Shown: positions 8,703-18,470, counted from the stretch's first letter. The stretch: DNA of 64,000 bases from Cognataquiflexum aquatile (GCF_003316845.1 NZ_QMIK01000005.1:62001-126000); one strand, 5' to 3'. Notes: generated by a model not told the origin, from the sequence alone. Numbers and translations: made by a program.

Positions 8703-11700
8703 ATGTACATTATTTTCGATACCGAAACCACCGGATTACCAAGAAGTTATAATGCCCCCATGTCAGATGATGACAACTGGCCAAGGCTGGTTCAGGTGGC
8801 ATGGCAGCTTCATGATGCCAAAGGCAAACTCCTTTCCAATCATAATTACATTGTCAAACCGGAAGGATTCACTATTCCTTACAATGCCGAAAAAGTGCAC
8901 GGCATTTCTACTGAACGTGCAACAAGAGGAGGTCATGCTTTAGATAAGGTGCTCGCGGTTTTTCATGAGGATGTAGAAAAAGCCAACTACCTCGTAGGTC
9001 ACAACATCGGTTTTGACATCAACGTGGTGGGTTCTGAGTTTTTGCGAAAGCAAATCCCCATGAAGCTACAGTCCATGAAGGAAATGGATACCAAAGACCT
9101 TTCCACGGATTTTTGTGCGCTACCTGGCGGCAAAGGAGGGAAATACAAATGGCCGACTTTGACGGAATTGCACCTCAAACTTTTTGGCAACGGATTTCAG
9201 GATGCCCACGATGCGGCCTATGACGTAGCAGCTACTGCCAAATGTTTTTTTGGTCTGATTACCCAAAAAGTGATTGCCCCGGAAAAGGGAATTCTGGTTT
9301 CGGAAGTTATATATGAGGCACCAACCCTTGATGTAGCCAACTTTGCCAATGCAAAAGATGAGCAAAAAACAGCCGCCAAAGATGTCCTGAAAGCTGCCGG
9401 GACAGCCGATATCTCGGTCATGACAGACATGCCTTTTTCGCACCTGCATGTCCATACGCAATATTCCGTCCTGCAGGCGACTTCTGAAATTCCTGCCATG
9501 ATCGCCCTTGCAAAGGAAATGAAAATGCCTGCGATCGCCATGACTGACCATGGCAACATGATGGCGGCATTCAATTTTGTCAAAGAAGCCCTTGCAAAAG
9601 AAATTAAACCCATCATCGGTTGTGAATTTAACCTGACCAAGGACCGAAATAACAAAAGCCAAAAGGATGACGGTTACCAGACTGTACTCCTAGCAAAAAA
9701 CAAAAAAGGATATCATAACCTCGCCAAACTCTCCTCCTACGCCAATATCCAAGGCTATTATTATCTCCCAAGGATCGACAAGGAAGTTTTGGTGGAATAC
9801 AAATCAGACCTTATCGCTACCACAGGCGGACTTTGGGGAGAGATTCCCTACCTGATTTTGAATGTGGGTGACACGCAGGCCGAGGAAGCTTTTGTCTGGT
9901 GGAAGGAGCAATTTGGAGAAGACTTTTATGTAGAACTCAACCGCCACGGGATTCCTGAAGAGGAAAAAGTGAATGAGATTTTGTTGCATTTTGCACACAA
10001 ATACGGCGTCAAATACTTTGCCGCAAACAACACTTATTACAACCATAAAAATGACGCCAAAGCCCATGATATTTTGCTTTGTGTCAAAGACGGGGAATTG
10101 GTAGAGAAGCCAAAGAAATACATCGGCAAGCGTGGCCGTGAATTCCGATATGGTTTTCCCAATGACGAATTCTATTTGAAAAGTCCTGAGGAGATGAAAA
10201 AACTCTTCGCTGACCTTCCTGAGGCAATCGCCTGCACCAACGAGATTGTCGAAAAAATAGAAACCTACAAACTCCAAAGGGACGTGTTGCTTCCGAATTT
10301 CCAGATTCCTGAGGAATTCAAAAATCCTTTGGATGAGGAAGACGGAGGCAAAAGAGGAGAAAATGCCTATCTGAAATACCTGACTTACGAAGGTGCGAAG
10401 AAACGCTACCCTGTTCTCACCGACGAAATCAGGGAAAGATTGGAATTTGAATTGGCTACAATTGAAAAAACTGGTTATCCGGGATACTTTCTTATCGTAC
10501 AGGATTTTACAGGAGCAGCGAGAAAGATGGGGGTTTCCGTAGGTCCAGGAAGGGGTTCGGCCGCGGGTTCGGCTGTTGCTTATTGCACGGGAATCACCAA
10601 TGTGGATCCTATCGCTTATGACCTACTCTTCGAGAGATTCCTCAATCCGGACAGGGTTTCCCTTCCCGATATTGATATTGACTTTGACGATGAAGGCCGA
10701 CAGAAAGTCATCGATTATGTGATCAACAAATACGGTTCAAACCAGGTCGCACAAATCATCACTTACGGTACCATGGCTGCCAAATCAGCCATCCGTGATA
10801 CCGCAAGGGTTTTGAACCTGCCTTTGGCTGAAGCCGATAAACTGGCAAAACTTGTTCCGGATATCAAGCTAAAGGCGCTTTTTGACCTATCCAACGACCG
10901 GGCAAAACTAGCTGACAAACTCAAAAACAATGGAGAGGACATCGGCATAGCGGATGAACTGATCCGGATTTACAAAGGTCAGGATGAATTGTCCCGAACT
11001 ATCAAGCAGGCAACGGTTTTGGAAGGTTCGGTTCGAAATCTCGGAATACATGCCTGTGGGGTGATCATCACACCCGGAGACATTACCAATTACGTTCCTG
11101 TGGCTTTGGCCAAAGATTCGGACATGGTCTGCACACAGTTTGACAACTCAGTCGTGGAAAGCGCCGGGTTATTGAAAATGGACTTCTTGGGATTGAAAAC
11201 CCTAACCTTGATCAAAGACGCTGTCAAAATCGTCAAAGAAAGACATGGCATCGACCTCGATCCAGATGAATTTCCGATAGATGATGTAAAGACTTATGAG
11301 CTTTTTCAAAGAGGGGAAACTGTCGGAATCTTCCAATACGAATCTGCCGGGATGCAGAAGTACATGCGGGAACTGAAGCCAACGGTATTTGCGGATTTGA
11401 TAGCCATGAATGCACTTTATAGACCGGGACCTTTGGAATATATCCCGAGTTTTATCCGAAGGAAACATGGCACAGAGCCCATCAGCTATGACCTTGAGGA
11501 CATGAAAGAATACCTGGAGGAAACTTATGGTATCACCGTCTATCAGGAACAGGTCATGTTGCTTTCTCAAAAATTGGCGGGTTTTACCAAAGGCGAAGCG
11601 GACGTACTCCGTAAGGCAATGGGTAAAAAGCAAAAGGATGTCTTGGATAAAATGAAACCCAAGTTTGTGGAACAGGCTTCCTTAAAGGGCCATGATCCAA

Positions 11701-12989
11701 AAAAACTGGAGAAAATCTGGAAAGATTGGGAAGCCTTTGCCTCCTATGCCTTCAACAAGTCCCACTCGACATGCTATGCCTGGATTGCCTACCAGACGGC
11801 ATACCTCAAGGCACATTATCCGGCTGAGTACATGGCCTCGGTACTTAGCAACAACATGAATGATATCACGCAGGTGACATTCTTCATGGAGGAATGCAAG
11901 CGTGCCGGCATCGCTGTATTGGGTCCGGATATCAATGAATCCAACAACGGATTTACGGTAAATAAGGAAGGCCAGGTCAGGTTTGGTCTTGCTGCTATCA
12001 AAGGTGCAGGAAGTGGTGCCGTAGATATGATTATTGCAGAAAGGGAAAAATCCGGATCCTATAAAAACATATTTGAGTTCTGCAAAAGGGTCAATTCACG
12101 CGCCGTAAATAAAAAAACATTGGAAGCTTTGGCAATGGCCGGAGGCTTTGATTGCTTCAAAGAACACCACAGAAGACAGTATCTCGAAGCTTTAGACGGT
12201 GATGTGACCTTATTGGAAAAGGCCACCAAATATGCCCAAAAGGTCCAGCAGGAAGCTGACAGTTCACAAGTCAGTCTTTTTGGAGGAGGAACAGGGATGG
12301 AAGTTCCCTTACCAAGCATACCTCCGATGGAACCATTTAGTCAGCTTCAGCAACTCAACATTGAAAAGGAAGTAGTCGGACTTTATATTTCCGGACATCC
12401 TTTAGATCAGTTTAGGGTAGAAATAGAATCATTTACCAATACCCCTCTGCCGGAGTTCAGTGATATCGAAAACTTGCGAAAAAAAGGCGAAATAAAAGCG
12501 GCCGGTGCGGTGACCTCATTTGCCCATAGGACTACCAAAACGGGGAAACCATTTGGAACGCTGACCATGGAAGATTATCACGGGGCGCATACCTTCTTTA
12601 TTTTTGGAGAAGATTATATCCGGTTCAAAGAGTATTTCATGACCGGTTGGTTTATTTACCTGACCGGATCCACCCATCTCAACAAATGGAAGGATAATGA
12701 ATACGAATTCAAGATCAACTCCATGATGCTTTTGAGTGAAGTTAGAGGAAAAATGATCAAAGGTTTGCGAGTCAATATTGACCTAGATGACCTAAATTTT
12801 GACCTGATGGAAAAACTCGAAGCCATCACCCAAAAATATAAGGGAGAAGCCAAGCTGTACATCAACATCATTGACAGTAAGGAAAACATCACTCTAGACC
12901 TCATGTCCAAGCGGTATACTGTAGATCCTTCCAATGAAATGATCAAGGACTTGGGTCAAATTCCTGAGGTGGTCTATCAGATCATATAA
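8703..12989 (+). CDS. dnaE: DNA polymerase III alpha subunit with fused N-terminal 3'-5' exonuclease
   Basis: The replicative polymerase, 1428 residues. Residues 1-190 form a DnaQ-like DEDDh exonuclease with D6-E8 (DTETTG), D105 (HNIGFD) and H169/D174. A PHP domain starts near residue 245 with HLHVH at 247-251. The C-family polymerase core follows, with catalytic aspartates in PDIDIDF (655-661) and the GPGRGSAAGS loop before it. The C-terminal part carries the tandem HhH and OB-fold region. Synthesis and proofreading are thus on one chain, as in some other Bacteroidota polymerases of about 1400-1500 residues. The 250 bases upstream are AT-rich with no obvious TAnnTTTG box. Confidence 0.95.
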   Translation: MYIIFDTETTGLPRSYNAPMSDDDNWPRLVQVAWQLHDAKGKLLSNHNYIVKPEGFTIPYNAEKVHGISTERATRGGHALDKVLAVFHEDVEKANYLVGHNIGFDINVVGSEFLRKQIPMKLQSMKEMDTKDLSTDFCALPGGKGGKYKWPTLTELHLKLFGNGFQDAHDAAYDVAATAKCFFGLITQKVIAPEKGILVSEVIYEAPTLDVANFANAKDEQKTAAKDVLKAAGTADISVMTDMPFSHLHVHTQYSVLQATSEIPAMIALAKEMKMPAIAMTDHGNMMAAFNFVKEALAKEIKPIIGCEFNLTKDRNNKSQKDDGYQTVLLAKNKKGYHNLAKLSSYANIQGYYYLPRIDKEVLVEYKSDLIATTGGLWGEIPYLILNVGDTQAEEAFVWWKEQFGEDFYVELNRHGIPEEEKVNEILLHFAHKYGVKYFAANNTYYNHKNDAKAHDILLCVKDGELVEKPKKYIGKRGREFRYGFPNDEFYLKSPEEMKKLFADLPEAIACTNEIVEKIETYKLQRDVLLPNFQIPEEFKNPLDEEDGGKRGENAYLKYLTYEGAKKRYPVLTDEIRERLEFELATIEKTGYPGYFLIVQDFTGAARKMGVSVGPGRGSAAGSAVAYCTGITNVDPIAYDLLFERFLNPDRVSLPDIDIDFDDEGRQKVIDYVINKYGSNQVAQIITYGTMAAKSAIRDTARVLNLPLAEADKLAKLVPDIKLKALFDLSNDRAKLADKLKNNGEDIGIADELIRIYKGQDELSRTIKQATVLEGSVRNLGIHACGVIITPGDITNYVPVALAKDSDMVCTQFDNSVVESAGLLKMDFLGLKTLTLIKDAVKIVKERHGIDLDPDEFPIDDVKTYELFQRGETVGIFQYESAGMQKYMRELKPTVFADLIAMNALYRPGPLEYIPSFIRRKHGTEPISYDLEDMKEYLEETYGITVYQEQVMLLSQKLAGFTKGEADVLRKAMGKKQKDVLDKMKPKFVEQASLKGHDPKKLEKIWKDWEAFASYAFNKSHSTCYAWIAYQTAYLKAHYPAEYMASVLSNNMNDITQVTFFMEECKRAGIAVLGPDINESNNGFTVNKEGQVRFGLAAIKGAGSGAVDMIIAEREKSGSYKNIFEFCKRVNSRAVNKKTLEALAMAGGFDCFKEHHRRQYLEALDGDVTLLEKATKYAQKVQQEADSSQVSLFGGGTGMEVPLPSIPPMEPFSQLQQLNIEKEVVGLYISGHPLDQFRVEIESFTNTPLPEFSDIENLRKKGEIKAAGAVTSFAHRTTKTGKPFGTLTMEDYHGAHTFFIFGEDYIRFKEYFMTGWFIYLTGSTHLNKWKDNEYEFKINSMMLLSEVRGKMIKGLRVNIDLDDLNFDLMEKLEAITQKYKGEAKLYINIIDSKENITLDLMSKRYTVDPSNEMIKDLGQIPEVVYQII

Positions 12990-13194
12990 TCCGGAGAATT
13001 AGAAAATTTGCGAAACAAAGAATCATATTCCTCAAATAAGGGGTTTGTAAAGTGTGGTTTCGATTTCCGGAAAAGCAATTTGGAAAAAGTTCTTACTGAA
13101 AAATGACTTATAATCACACCAAGCAAATTCATTTTGGGTATTTTATTTTTTTAATACCTCTCGGAACTTATTCACAAGTAAAGTGCTTTAGAAG

Positions 13195-13202
13195 TATATT
13201 TG
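13195..13202 (+). promoter_or_regulatory. Predicted -7 box of the thioredoxin gene
   Basis: TATATTTG, an exact TAnnTTTG match, ends 31 bases before the ATG. A -33 TTG at the usual distance is not evident. Confidence 0.55.
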
Positions 13203-13233
13203 AAAAATTAGCAACATCCAAAAATACAATACA

Positions 13234-13554
13234 ATGGCAAAAGCAATAGAAATTACTGACGCAAACTTTCAAGAAATAATCAATTCAGAGCATCCTGTTC
13301 TAGTGGATTTTTGGGCAGAATGGTGTGGACCATGTAAAATGATCGGCCCAATAGTAGAGGAATTGGCAGGTGATTATGCAGGAAAAGCAGTGATCGGAAA
13401 GGTAGATGTGGATTCAAACCCAATGGTTGCCTCGCAGCTTGGAATCAGAAGTATCCCTACCCTTCTTTTCTTCAAAGATGGCAAAATAGTTGACAAACAA
13501 GTCGGTGCAGTTCCTAAAGCCGTTTTGGCTCAAAAACTGGATGCCCAACTTTAA
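13234..13554 (+). CDS. trxA: Thioredoxin
   Basis: A 106-residue cytoplasmic thioredoxin that reduces protein disulfides with electrons from thioredoxin reductase. The active site WCGPC is at residues 30-34, preceded by the conserved VDFWAEW strand; the cis-proline loop (RSIPT) is present near residue 75. The length is standard and there is no signal peptide. It has its own promoter box and a strong terminator, so it is probably monocistronic. Confidence 0.97.
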   Translation: MAKAIEITDANFQEIINSEHPVLVDFWAEWCGPCKMIGPIVEELAGDYAGKAVIGKVDVDSNPMVASQLGIRSIPTLLFFKDGKIVDKQVGAVPKAVLAQKLDAQL

Positions 13555-13574
13555 TCCAAATAAGAATTAAATGG

Positions 13575-13615
13575 ATAGCCACAAAGATTCGATCTTTGTG
13601 GCTATTTTTATTTTT
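13575..13615 (+). terminator. Intrinsic terminator after trxA
   Basis: A 13-bp or longer G/C-containing stem (13575-13587 with 13593-13605) is followed by a T-rich run. It lies between trxA and mnmH. Confidence 0.9.
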
Positions 13616-13630
13616 GAGTAAAATGAATTC

Positions 13631-14683
13631 ATGAAAGAAACCCTGATCGAACTTGAGCAATTTTTGGAACTGAGGGAATTCATCCCAATCTTGGATGCCC
13701 GAAGTGAAGGGGAGTTTGAGCAGGGACATATCCCCGGTGCGACCAATCTGCCTATCCTAAACAACGAGGAAAGGAAAATTGTCGGAACCATTTATAAGCA
13801 GCTAGGAAACCAAGAAGCCATATTGAAGGGTTTCGAGCTCGTCGGGCCTAGGTTTCATGCCATCATTCAGGATGCTTTGATACTTTTTCCAGAAAAAAAA
13901 ATCATGACTTATTGCTGGCGTGGAGGCATGAGAAGTGAAATCATGTCCTGGCTTCTCAGCATGGCAGGATTTCAAATTTTGCGGTTGAAGGGAGGGTACA
14001 AAACTTACCGGACATTAACCTATGAAACAGTACGTGCAAAAAGAGATTTTATCGTTTTGGGAGGAAAAACAGGTGTTGGAAAAACTGTTTTGCTTCACGG
14101 GCTAAAAAAAATGGGGGAATCAGTCATTGACTTAGAAGATCTGGCCAAACACAAAGGTTCTTCATTTGGAGGAATAGGTCAGCCGACCCAGCCAAGCATA
14201 GAACATTTTGAAAATTTGCTCGCTGAAGAATTTTTCAAAATCCCTATTTCAGAGAAAATATGGATAGAAAATGAAAGCCGGAGAATTGGAAAAGTGAATC
14301 TTGCAGATGAACTCTATGCCAATATCATAGCTTCCCCTTTGATAGAAATTATCAAATCCGAACCAGAAAGAATCAGCCATATTGCTGAAGAATATGCTGT
14401 CTTGCCTCAAAATGAACTTTTAGAAGCTGTAAAAAGGCTTCAAAAAAAATTGGGGGGAAAAAGGACGTCCGAAGCATTAGAAGATATCATTGAACATCGC
14501 CATTCTTCCTGGATTGCAAACATGCTGGTGTACTATGACAAAACTTATGGCTATGAACTTGACAGCCATAAACGAGACCAAACATTCCAATTAGACCTGA
14601 CTAATACCGATTTAGAAGAATCTATCCAACATCTTTTGGCTATAAAAAACAACATCCAATGGAAAACCCAACTATCAGATTAA
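13631..14683 (+). CDS. mnmH: tRNA 2-selenouridine synthase
   Basis: MnmH (SelU, YbbB) replaces sulfur by selenium in the wobble 2-thiouridine of tRNAs for Glu, Gln and Lys, using selenophosphate and a geranylated intermediate. An N-terminal rhodanese domain carries the catalytic cysteine C95 in YCWRGGMRS; the second domain has a P-loop (GGKTGVGKT, 144-152). The 350-residue length is typical. It overlaps the next gene, selD, by 25 bases, which makes the selenium donor and its user one operon. Confidence 0.95.
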   Translation: MKETLIELEQFLELREFIPILDARSEGEFEQGHIPGATNLPILNNEERKIVGTIYKQLGNQEAILKGFELVGPRFHAIIQDALILFPEKKIMTYCWRGGMRSEIMSWLLSMAGFQILRLKGGYKTYRTLTYETVRAKRDFIVLGGKTGVGKTVLLHGLKKMGESVIDLEDLAKHKGSSFGGIGQPTQPSIEHFENLLAEEFFKIPISEKIWIENESRRIGKVNLADELYANIIASPLIEIIKSEPERISHIAEEYAVLPQNELLEAVKRLQKKLGGKRTSEALEDIIEHRHSSWIANMLVYYDKTYGYELDSHKRDQTFQLDLTNTDLEESIQHLLAIKNNIQWKTQLSD

Positions 14684-15699
14684 CGCAATTCAGTGAAGGT
14701 TCAGGCTGTGGATGCAAGATTGCACCTGCAGTTTTGGATAGCATCCTTGCCAACAGAAAGTCAGTCGATTTGGTAGATACGCAACTTTTGGTGGGGAACT
14801 CATCCAAAGACGATGCCGCTGTATATCAGGTCAGCGAGACTATTGCTATGATCAACACAGTTGATTTCTTCACCCCTATTGTAGATGATGCATACGATTT
14901 TGGAAGGATTGCTGCGGCAAATGCTTTATCGGATGTATATGCCATGGGTGGAAAACCTCTTTTTGCAAATGCAATCTTGAGTTGGCCGGTGGAAAAAATA
15001 GACCCGCTTTTGGCTGGGGAAGTTTTGGAGGGAGGAAGGGAGATGTGCCATTTGGCAGGAATTCCTTTGGCCGGAGGACATAGCATTGCGGCAAAGGATC
15101 CGATATTTGGGCTATCGGTGAATGGAATCATTCACCCTGACAACATCAAAACCAACAAAGGTGCACAGGAAGGAGATCTGATTTACATCACAAAACCCCT
15201 AGGGATAGGTGTGTTGGCAACCGCTCTGAAAAGGGACAAGATCAAACAGGATGATTATGCCAATATGATCCTCTATGCTACCCAAATCAACTCTATTGGC
15301 AAGGATTTCGGGCTATTGGATTATATACATGCCATGACAGATGTGACAGGATTTGGTCTATTGGGACATTTGGTGGAGATGGCTGAAGGTGCAGGACTCA
15401 CAGCTATCATACAAGGCTCTAGCCTTCCTCTGATCGAAGGCGTTTCTGATTACATCTCCCAATTTGTATTTCCCGATAATACTTACAGGAATTGGAATGC
15501 CTATAGCGGCAAATCGGAAGGGATCGTCGGAATGGAATTGGTCAAATTCTGCGATCCACAGACCAATGGAGGATTGATGGTGGCTGTCGATCCTAAATCC
15601 CAAAAAGCTTTTGAGTCAATCCTGGAACAACAGCAACAAAAAGCATGGCTGATCGGGGAGTTTAATTCCCAATCAGCCGTAGTGGTCAAAGTGGTTTAA
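14659..15699 (+). CDS. selD: Selenide, water dikinase (selenophosphate synthetase)
   Basis: SelD makes selenophosphate from selenide and ATP. The N-terminal catalytic loop GSGCGCK contains C17 and K20, at the same positions as the essential residues of the E. coli enzyme; both C17 and C19 are encoded by ordinary Cys codons, so this is not a selenocysteine form. The glycine-rich ATP-grasp-like core follows (DVTGFGLLGHL near residue 220). Translation probably couples to mnmH through the 25-base overlap. No selA, selB or tRNA-Sec is in the window, which suggests that selenium is used for tRNA modification. Confidence 0.96.
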   Translation: MENPTIRLTQFSEGSGCGCKIAPAVLDSILANRKSVDLVDTQLLVGNSSKDDAAVYQVSETIAMINTVDFFTPIVDDAYDFGRIAAANALSDVYAMGGKPLFANAILSWPVEKIDPLLAGEVLEGGREMCHLAGIPLAGGHSIAAKDPIFGLSVNGIIHPDNIKTNKGAQEGDLIYITKPLGIGVLATALKRDKIKQDDYANMILYATQINSIGKDFGLLDYIHAMTDVTGFGLLGHLVEMAEGAGLTAIIQGSSLPLIEGVSDYISQFVFPDNTYRNWNAYSGKSEGIVGMELVKFCDPQTNGGLMVAVDPKSQKAFESILEQQQQKAWLIGEFNSQSAVVVKVV

Positions 15700-16322
15700 T
15701 CAAGAATTTTCACTTTGATATTTTTATAATAAATCACGCTTTCGGGGTCATGTGCCTGAAGTGCAAATGTTCCCTTATCTATTTTCTTCTCACCGGCATT
15801 GGCAGGGCGGTTCTTATCTTCTGACTCAATGTATTCCATTACGGTTTTGCCATTGATTTTTACAGTGACATGGTCGCCTTTGACGATAATGTGTTCGGTG
15901 TACCATTCCCCGTCTTTGACATAGACTTCTTTCACATCATTGAATGAATACAAACTTCCCGTCTTTCTCCAGTCACTGTGGGTTTGGTTTACCTGAACTT
16001 CATAGCCTTTGTTAGGCCATCCGGTCTCTTGATATTTGGTGTGGAAAAAAATCCCCGAGTTGGCTTTAGGCATAGTTTTTACCTCGGCGATAAATTCAAA
16101 ATTTTTGAATTCTCCATTATTGACATCGCCAACATAGAAAGCGTGTGCACGTGGACCGTCGATTTTGATTTCTCCATCGATTACTGCAAAAGAAGATGGG
16201 TTCTCTGAGACCTTCCAACCATCAAGATTTTTTCCATTAAATAAGGAAATCCATCCGTCTTTTTGGGCAAACGAATGGAAAGACAAGGAAAACAGAAACA
16301 GGATTACAAGTATGTTTTTCAT
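15696..16322 (-). CDS. Secreted DUF1080 (3-keto-disaccharide hydrolase-like) protein
   Basis: A 208-residue exported protein with a signal peptide (cleavage after SFAQ, about residue 20). It starts its mature domain with the typical DUF1080 segment GWISLFNGKNLDGWK and has the jelly-roll lectin-like features of that family (GIFFHTKYQE, YEVQVNQTH). DUF1080 members are related to glycoside hydrolase family 16 folds, and some cleave 3-keto-glycosides; the actual substrate is unknown. Its stop codon overlaps the convergent selD stop by four bases, so neither gene has room for a separate terminator. Confidence 0.88.
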   Translation of the reverse strand: MKNILVILFLFSLSFHSFAQKDGWISLFNGKNLDGWKVSENPSSFAVIDGEIKIDGPRAHAFYVGDVNNGEFKNFEFIAEVKTMPKANSGIFFHTKYQETGWPNKGYEVQVNQTHSDWRKTGSLYSFNDVKEVYVKDGEWYTEHIIVKGDHVTVKINGKTVMEYIESEDKNRPANAGEKKIDKGTFALQAHDPESVIYYKNIKVKILD

Positions 16323-16431
16323 GGTATAGCGGTAAATGGTTATAAGGAAATATAGCGTAAATAATTATGTCTGCTTCCAGAAAATTGACCGGAAGGTATA
16401 AATTAAAATGATTGGCTGAATATTCATCCCA

Positions 16432-16989
16432 TCAATCATGCAAAGGGGAGACCCCTCCTGAGACTATCATTTTCATGATATCAGCACTTTTGACATTTTT
16501 TAAGATCCGGACATTATCTTTCGGAACCAAATAAAGATTTCCTGAGAAATTATAGCTGTGTGGAAAATAGATGGCTACAAGGTTCTCTTCTTCCAAAATA
16601 GTCAGGTCATCCTGCGTAATAAACCCAAGTCGGGACATTCCTTCAGATAATTTTACTATAACAGGAATATTGAATTTCTTTTTGTCCCCCACAAAAGCTG
16701 ACATCAGGTCCTTGATGCTTGTATACAAGATATTGATCAATGGAATTTTGAAAACCCACTTTTCAAAAATATCAAAGAGAGGCTTGGTAATAAAAATACT
16801 TGCCAAAAACCCAATGAACGTGATGAAAGCGAGCATAATCAAAATCCCAAGGCCAGGAATAGGAATCGGTAGTATCCCATCCAAAAACTGTATGATCAAA
16901 TAGATCACGTAGATAGTAAGTGCGATTGGAACCACAAACAACAATCCCCTGAAAAAGTATGTAATGATTCTTCTATAAGTGAAAGCCAT
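16432..16989 (-). CDS. DUF502 integral membrane protein
   Basis: A 185-residue membrane protein of the DUF502 family. Two hydrophobic helices lie near the N-terminus (FFRGLLFVVPIALTIYVIYLI and the LGILIMLAFITFIGFLASIF stretch), separated by a proline-rich loop, and are followed by a soluble beta-rich domain. Function is unknown. I choose the ATG at 16989 because homologues begin close to the first helix; the 33-codon upstream extension lacks family features. No nqrF or other respiratory gene lies between this gene and nqrE. Confidence 0.85.
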   Translation of the reverse strand: MAFTYRRIITYFFRGLLFVVPIALTIYVIYLIIQFLDGILPIPIPGLGILIMLAFITFIGFLASIFITKPLFDIFEKWVFKIPLINILYTSIKDLMSAFVGDKKKFNIPVIVKLSEGMSRLGFITQDDLTILEEENLVAIYFPHSYNFSGNLYLVPKDNVRILKNVKSADIMKMIVSGGVSPLHD

Positions 16990-17087
16990 GTTTGAACATT
17001 TTGAATAAAAATACAAAAAAAGAATACTTACCGAGCGGAAATAATTGTTAAAACATTCCCAAAACCAATTACTACTATCTCTAAACA

Positions 17088-17119
17088 CAAAAAAACCCCG
17101 GATTGAATACCCGGGGTTT
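17088..17119 (-). terminator. Terminator of the nqr operon
   Basis: A 9-bp G/C-rich perfect stem (17093-17101 with 17111-17119) and, on the minus strand, a following T run. It ends the operon 20 bases after the nqrE stop. Confidence 0.92.
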
Positions 17120-17139
17120 GAACTTCTCTAGTGGATATT

Positions 17140-17751
17140 TTAGAGATCTATTCCCATGAAGGACATAAAAGCGATCCCCATCAAACCTGTTAAAAGCATG
17201 GTTATACCAAGTCCTTTCAGACCATTTGGCACATTGGAATATTTCAATTTTTCTCTGATGGCAGCAAGGGCTACGATAGCTAACAACCAGCCGATACCGG
17301 AACTGAAACCATAAACAGTAGCTTCGGCCAAAGTATAATCTCTTTGGGCCATAAACAAAGCAGCACCCAAGATGGCACAGTTTACAGCGATCAGCGGTAA
17401 GAAAATACCCAGAGCTCCGTAGAGTGCAGGAGCAAATTTCTCAACTATCATTTCCACAAGTTGGGTGATAGCTGCAACTATTGCAATAAACATGATGAAT
17501 CTCAAAAAAGACAAGTCGATGGTAGCAAATGTATCACCTGCCCATGACAAAGCTCCTTCTTTCAATACATACTCATTCAAAAGCCAGTTAGCAGGAACAG
17601 TTACTGTAAGTACAAATATTACAGCTGCTCCAAGACCGATGGCAGTTGTTACTTTTTTGGAAACTGCCAAATAGGAGCACATTCCCAAAAAGTAAGCGAA
17701 AATCATGTTATCGATAAATATCGATCTAATACCAAGGTTAAATAACTCCAT
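17140..17751 (-). CDS. nqrE: Na+-translocating NADH:quinone reductase subunit E
   Basis: NqrE is an inner-membrane subunit of the Na+-pumping NADH:ubiquinone oxidoreductase; with NqrD it holds an Fe-S centre in the membrane. The 203-residue protein has six hydrophobic segments and the family's N-terminal [20 protein letters not shown] stretch, with the conserved cysteine C26. A second conserved cysteine is in [14 protein letters not shown]. It is the last gene of the nqrABCDE run, 12 bases after nqrD, and is followed directly by a terminator. Confidence 0.96.
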   Translation of the reverse strand: MELFNLGIRSIFIDNMIFAYFLGMCSYLAVSKKVTTAIGLGAAVIFVLTVTVPANWLLNEYVLKEGALSWAGDTFATIDLSFLRFIMFIAIVAAITQLVEMIVEKFAPALYGALGIFLPLIAVNCAILGAALFMAQRDYTLAEATVYGFSSGIGWLLAIVALAAIREKLKYSNVPNGLKGLGITMLLTGLMGIAFMSFMGIDL

Positions 17752-17763
17752 TTTTTCTAAATT

Positions 17764-18444
17764 TTAATGTTCAACATAACCTGTTTTGGTCCGCTGTACC
17801 CAAATAATCAATCCAAGGATGATAAATGCGCCAACCGGAGTTACCATTAAACCATTGGTGGCCAAAGAGAAATCCTCCCCGAATAATCCTGCAATTGCAT
17901 CAAAAATTTTGATCCCAAAAATACTTCCGGAACCGAATAATTCTCTGAAAAATGCGACTGCAAGTATAATCCAAGAGTAACCCAAAGAAGAACCAAGTCC
18001 ATCCAACATGGAATCATATGGCTTGTTTCCTAAAGCAAAAGCTTCCAAACGACCCATTACAATACAGTTAGTGATAATCAATCCTACAAAGACTGAAAGT
18101 TCCTTGTACATATCATATGCAAACGCTTTCAACAATTCACTTACCAAAGTCACCAAGGTGGCAACAACCGCCAACTGAACTATTATCCTTACCCTTGTTG
18201 GGATTGTATTTCTCATCAAAGAGATTACGATATTGGACATTACCACAACAAAAGTCACGGAAATAGCCATGATAAGCGTTGGCTGCATTTGTGTGGTAAC
18301 GGCAAGTGCTGAACAAATACCCAATACTTGGATGGTCACCGGATTACTGTCAACTAATGGATCGGTAACCAAACCTTTCCTCCTTTTTGACAAAAGCGCC
18401 TCAGCGGGCTTTTTAACTTCTATCGCTGTTGTTTCTGTACTCAT
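17764..18444 (-). CDS. nqrD: Na+-translocating NADH:quinone reductase subunit D
   Basis: NqrD is a membrane subunit homologous to RnfE and to NqrE. Its 226 residues form about six helices; the cysteine-containing NPVTIQVLGICSALAVTTQM-type segment near residue 40 and LIITNCIVMGRLEAFA near residue 130 are the paired half-helices that hold the intramembrane Fe-S centre. The first 30 residues are a charged cytoplasmic extension. It lies 26 bases after nqrC. Confidence 0.96.
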   Translation of the reverse strand: MSTETTAIEVKKPAEALLSKRRKGLVTDPLVDSNPVTIQVLGICSALAVTTQMQPTLIMAISVTFVVVMSNIVISLMRNTIPTRVRIIVQLAVVATLVTLVSELLKAFAYDMYKELSVFVGLIITNCIVMGRLEAFALGNKPYDSMLDGLGSSLGYSWIILAVAFFRELFGSGSIFGIKIFDAIAGLFGEDFSLATNGLMVTPVGAFIILGLIIWVQRTKTGYVEH

Positions 18445-18470
18445 TTGTTTAAAGTTTAAACGTTAAAGAC

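Noticed and set aside
9120-9662. Antisense frame of 180 codons inside dnaE
   Set aside because: It lies opposite conserved exonuclease and PHP sequence; composition is not protein-like.
14707-14720. Selenocysteine form of SelD
   Set aside because: Both residues of the catalytic loop are ordinary TGT/TGC codons and the frame has no internal TGA.
16990-17088. N-terminal extension of the DUF502 gene as an nqrF remnant
   Set aside because: The 33 upstream codons show no Fe-S or FAD motif and lie beside the nqr terminator; they are best read as non-coding.
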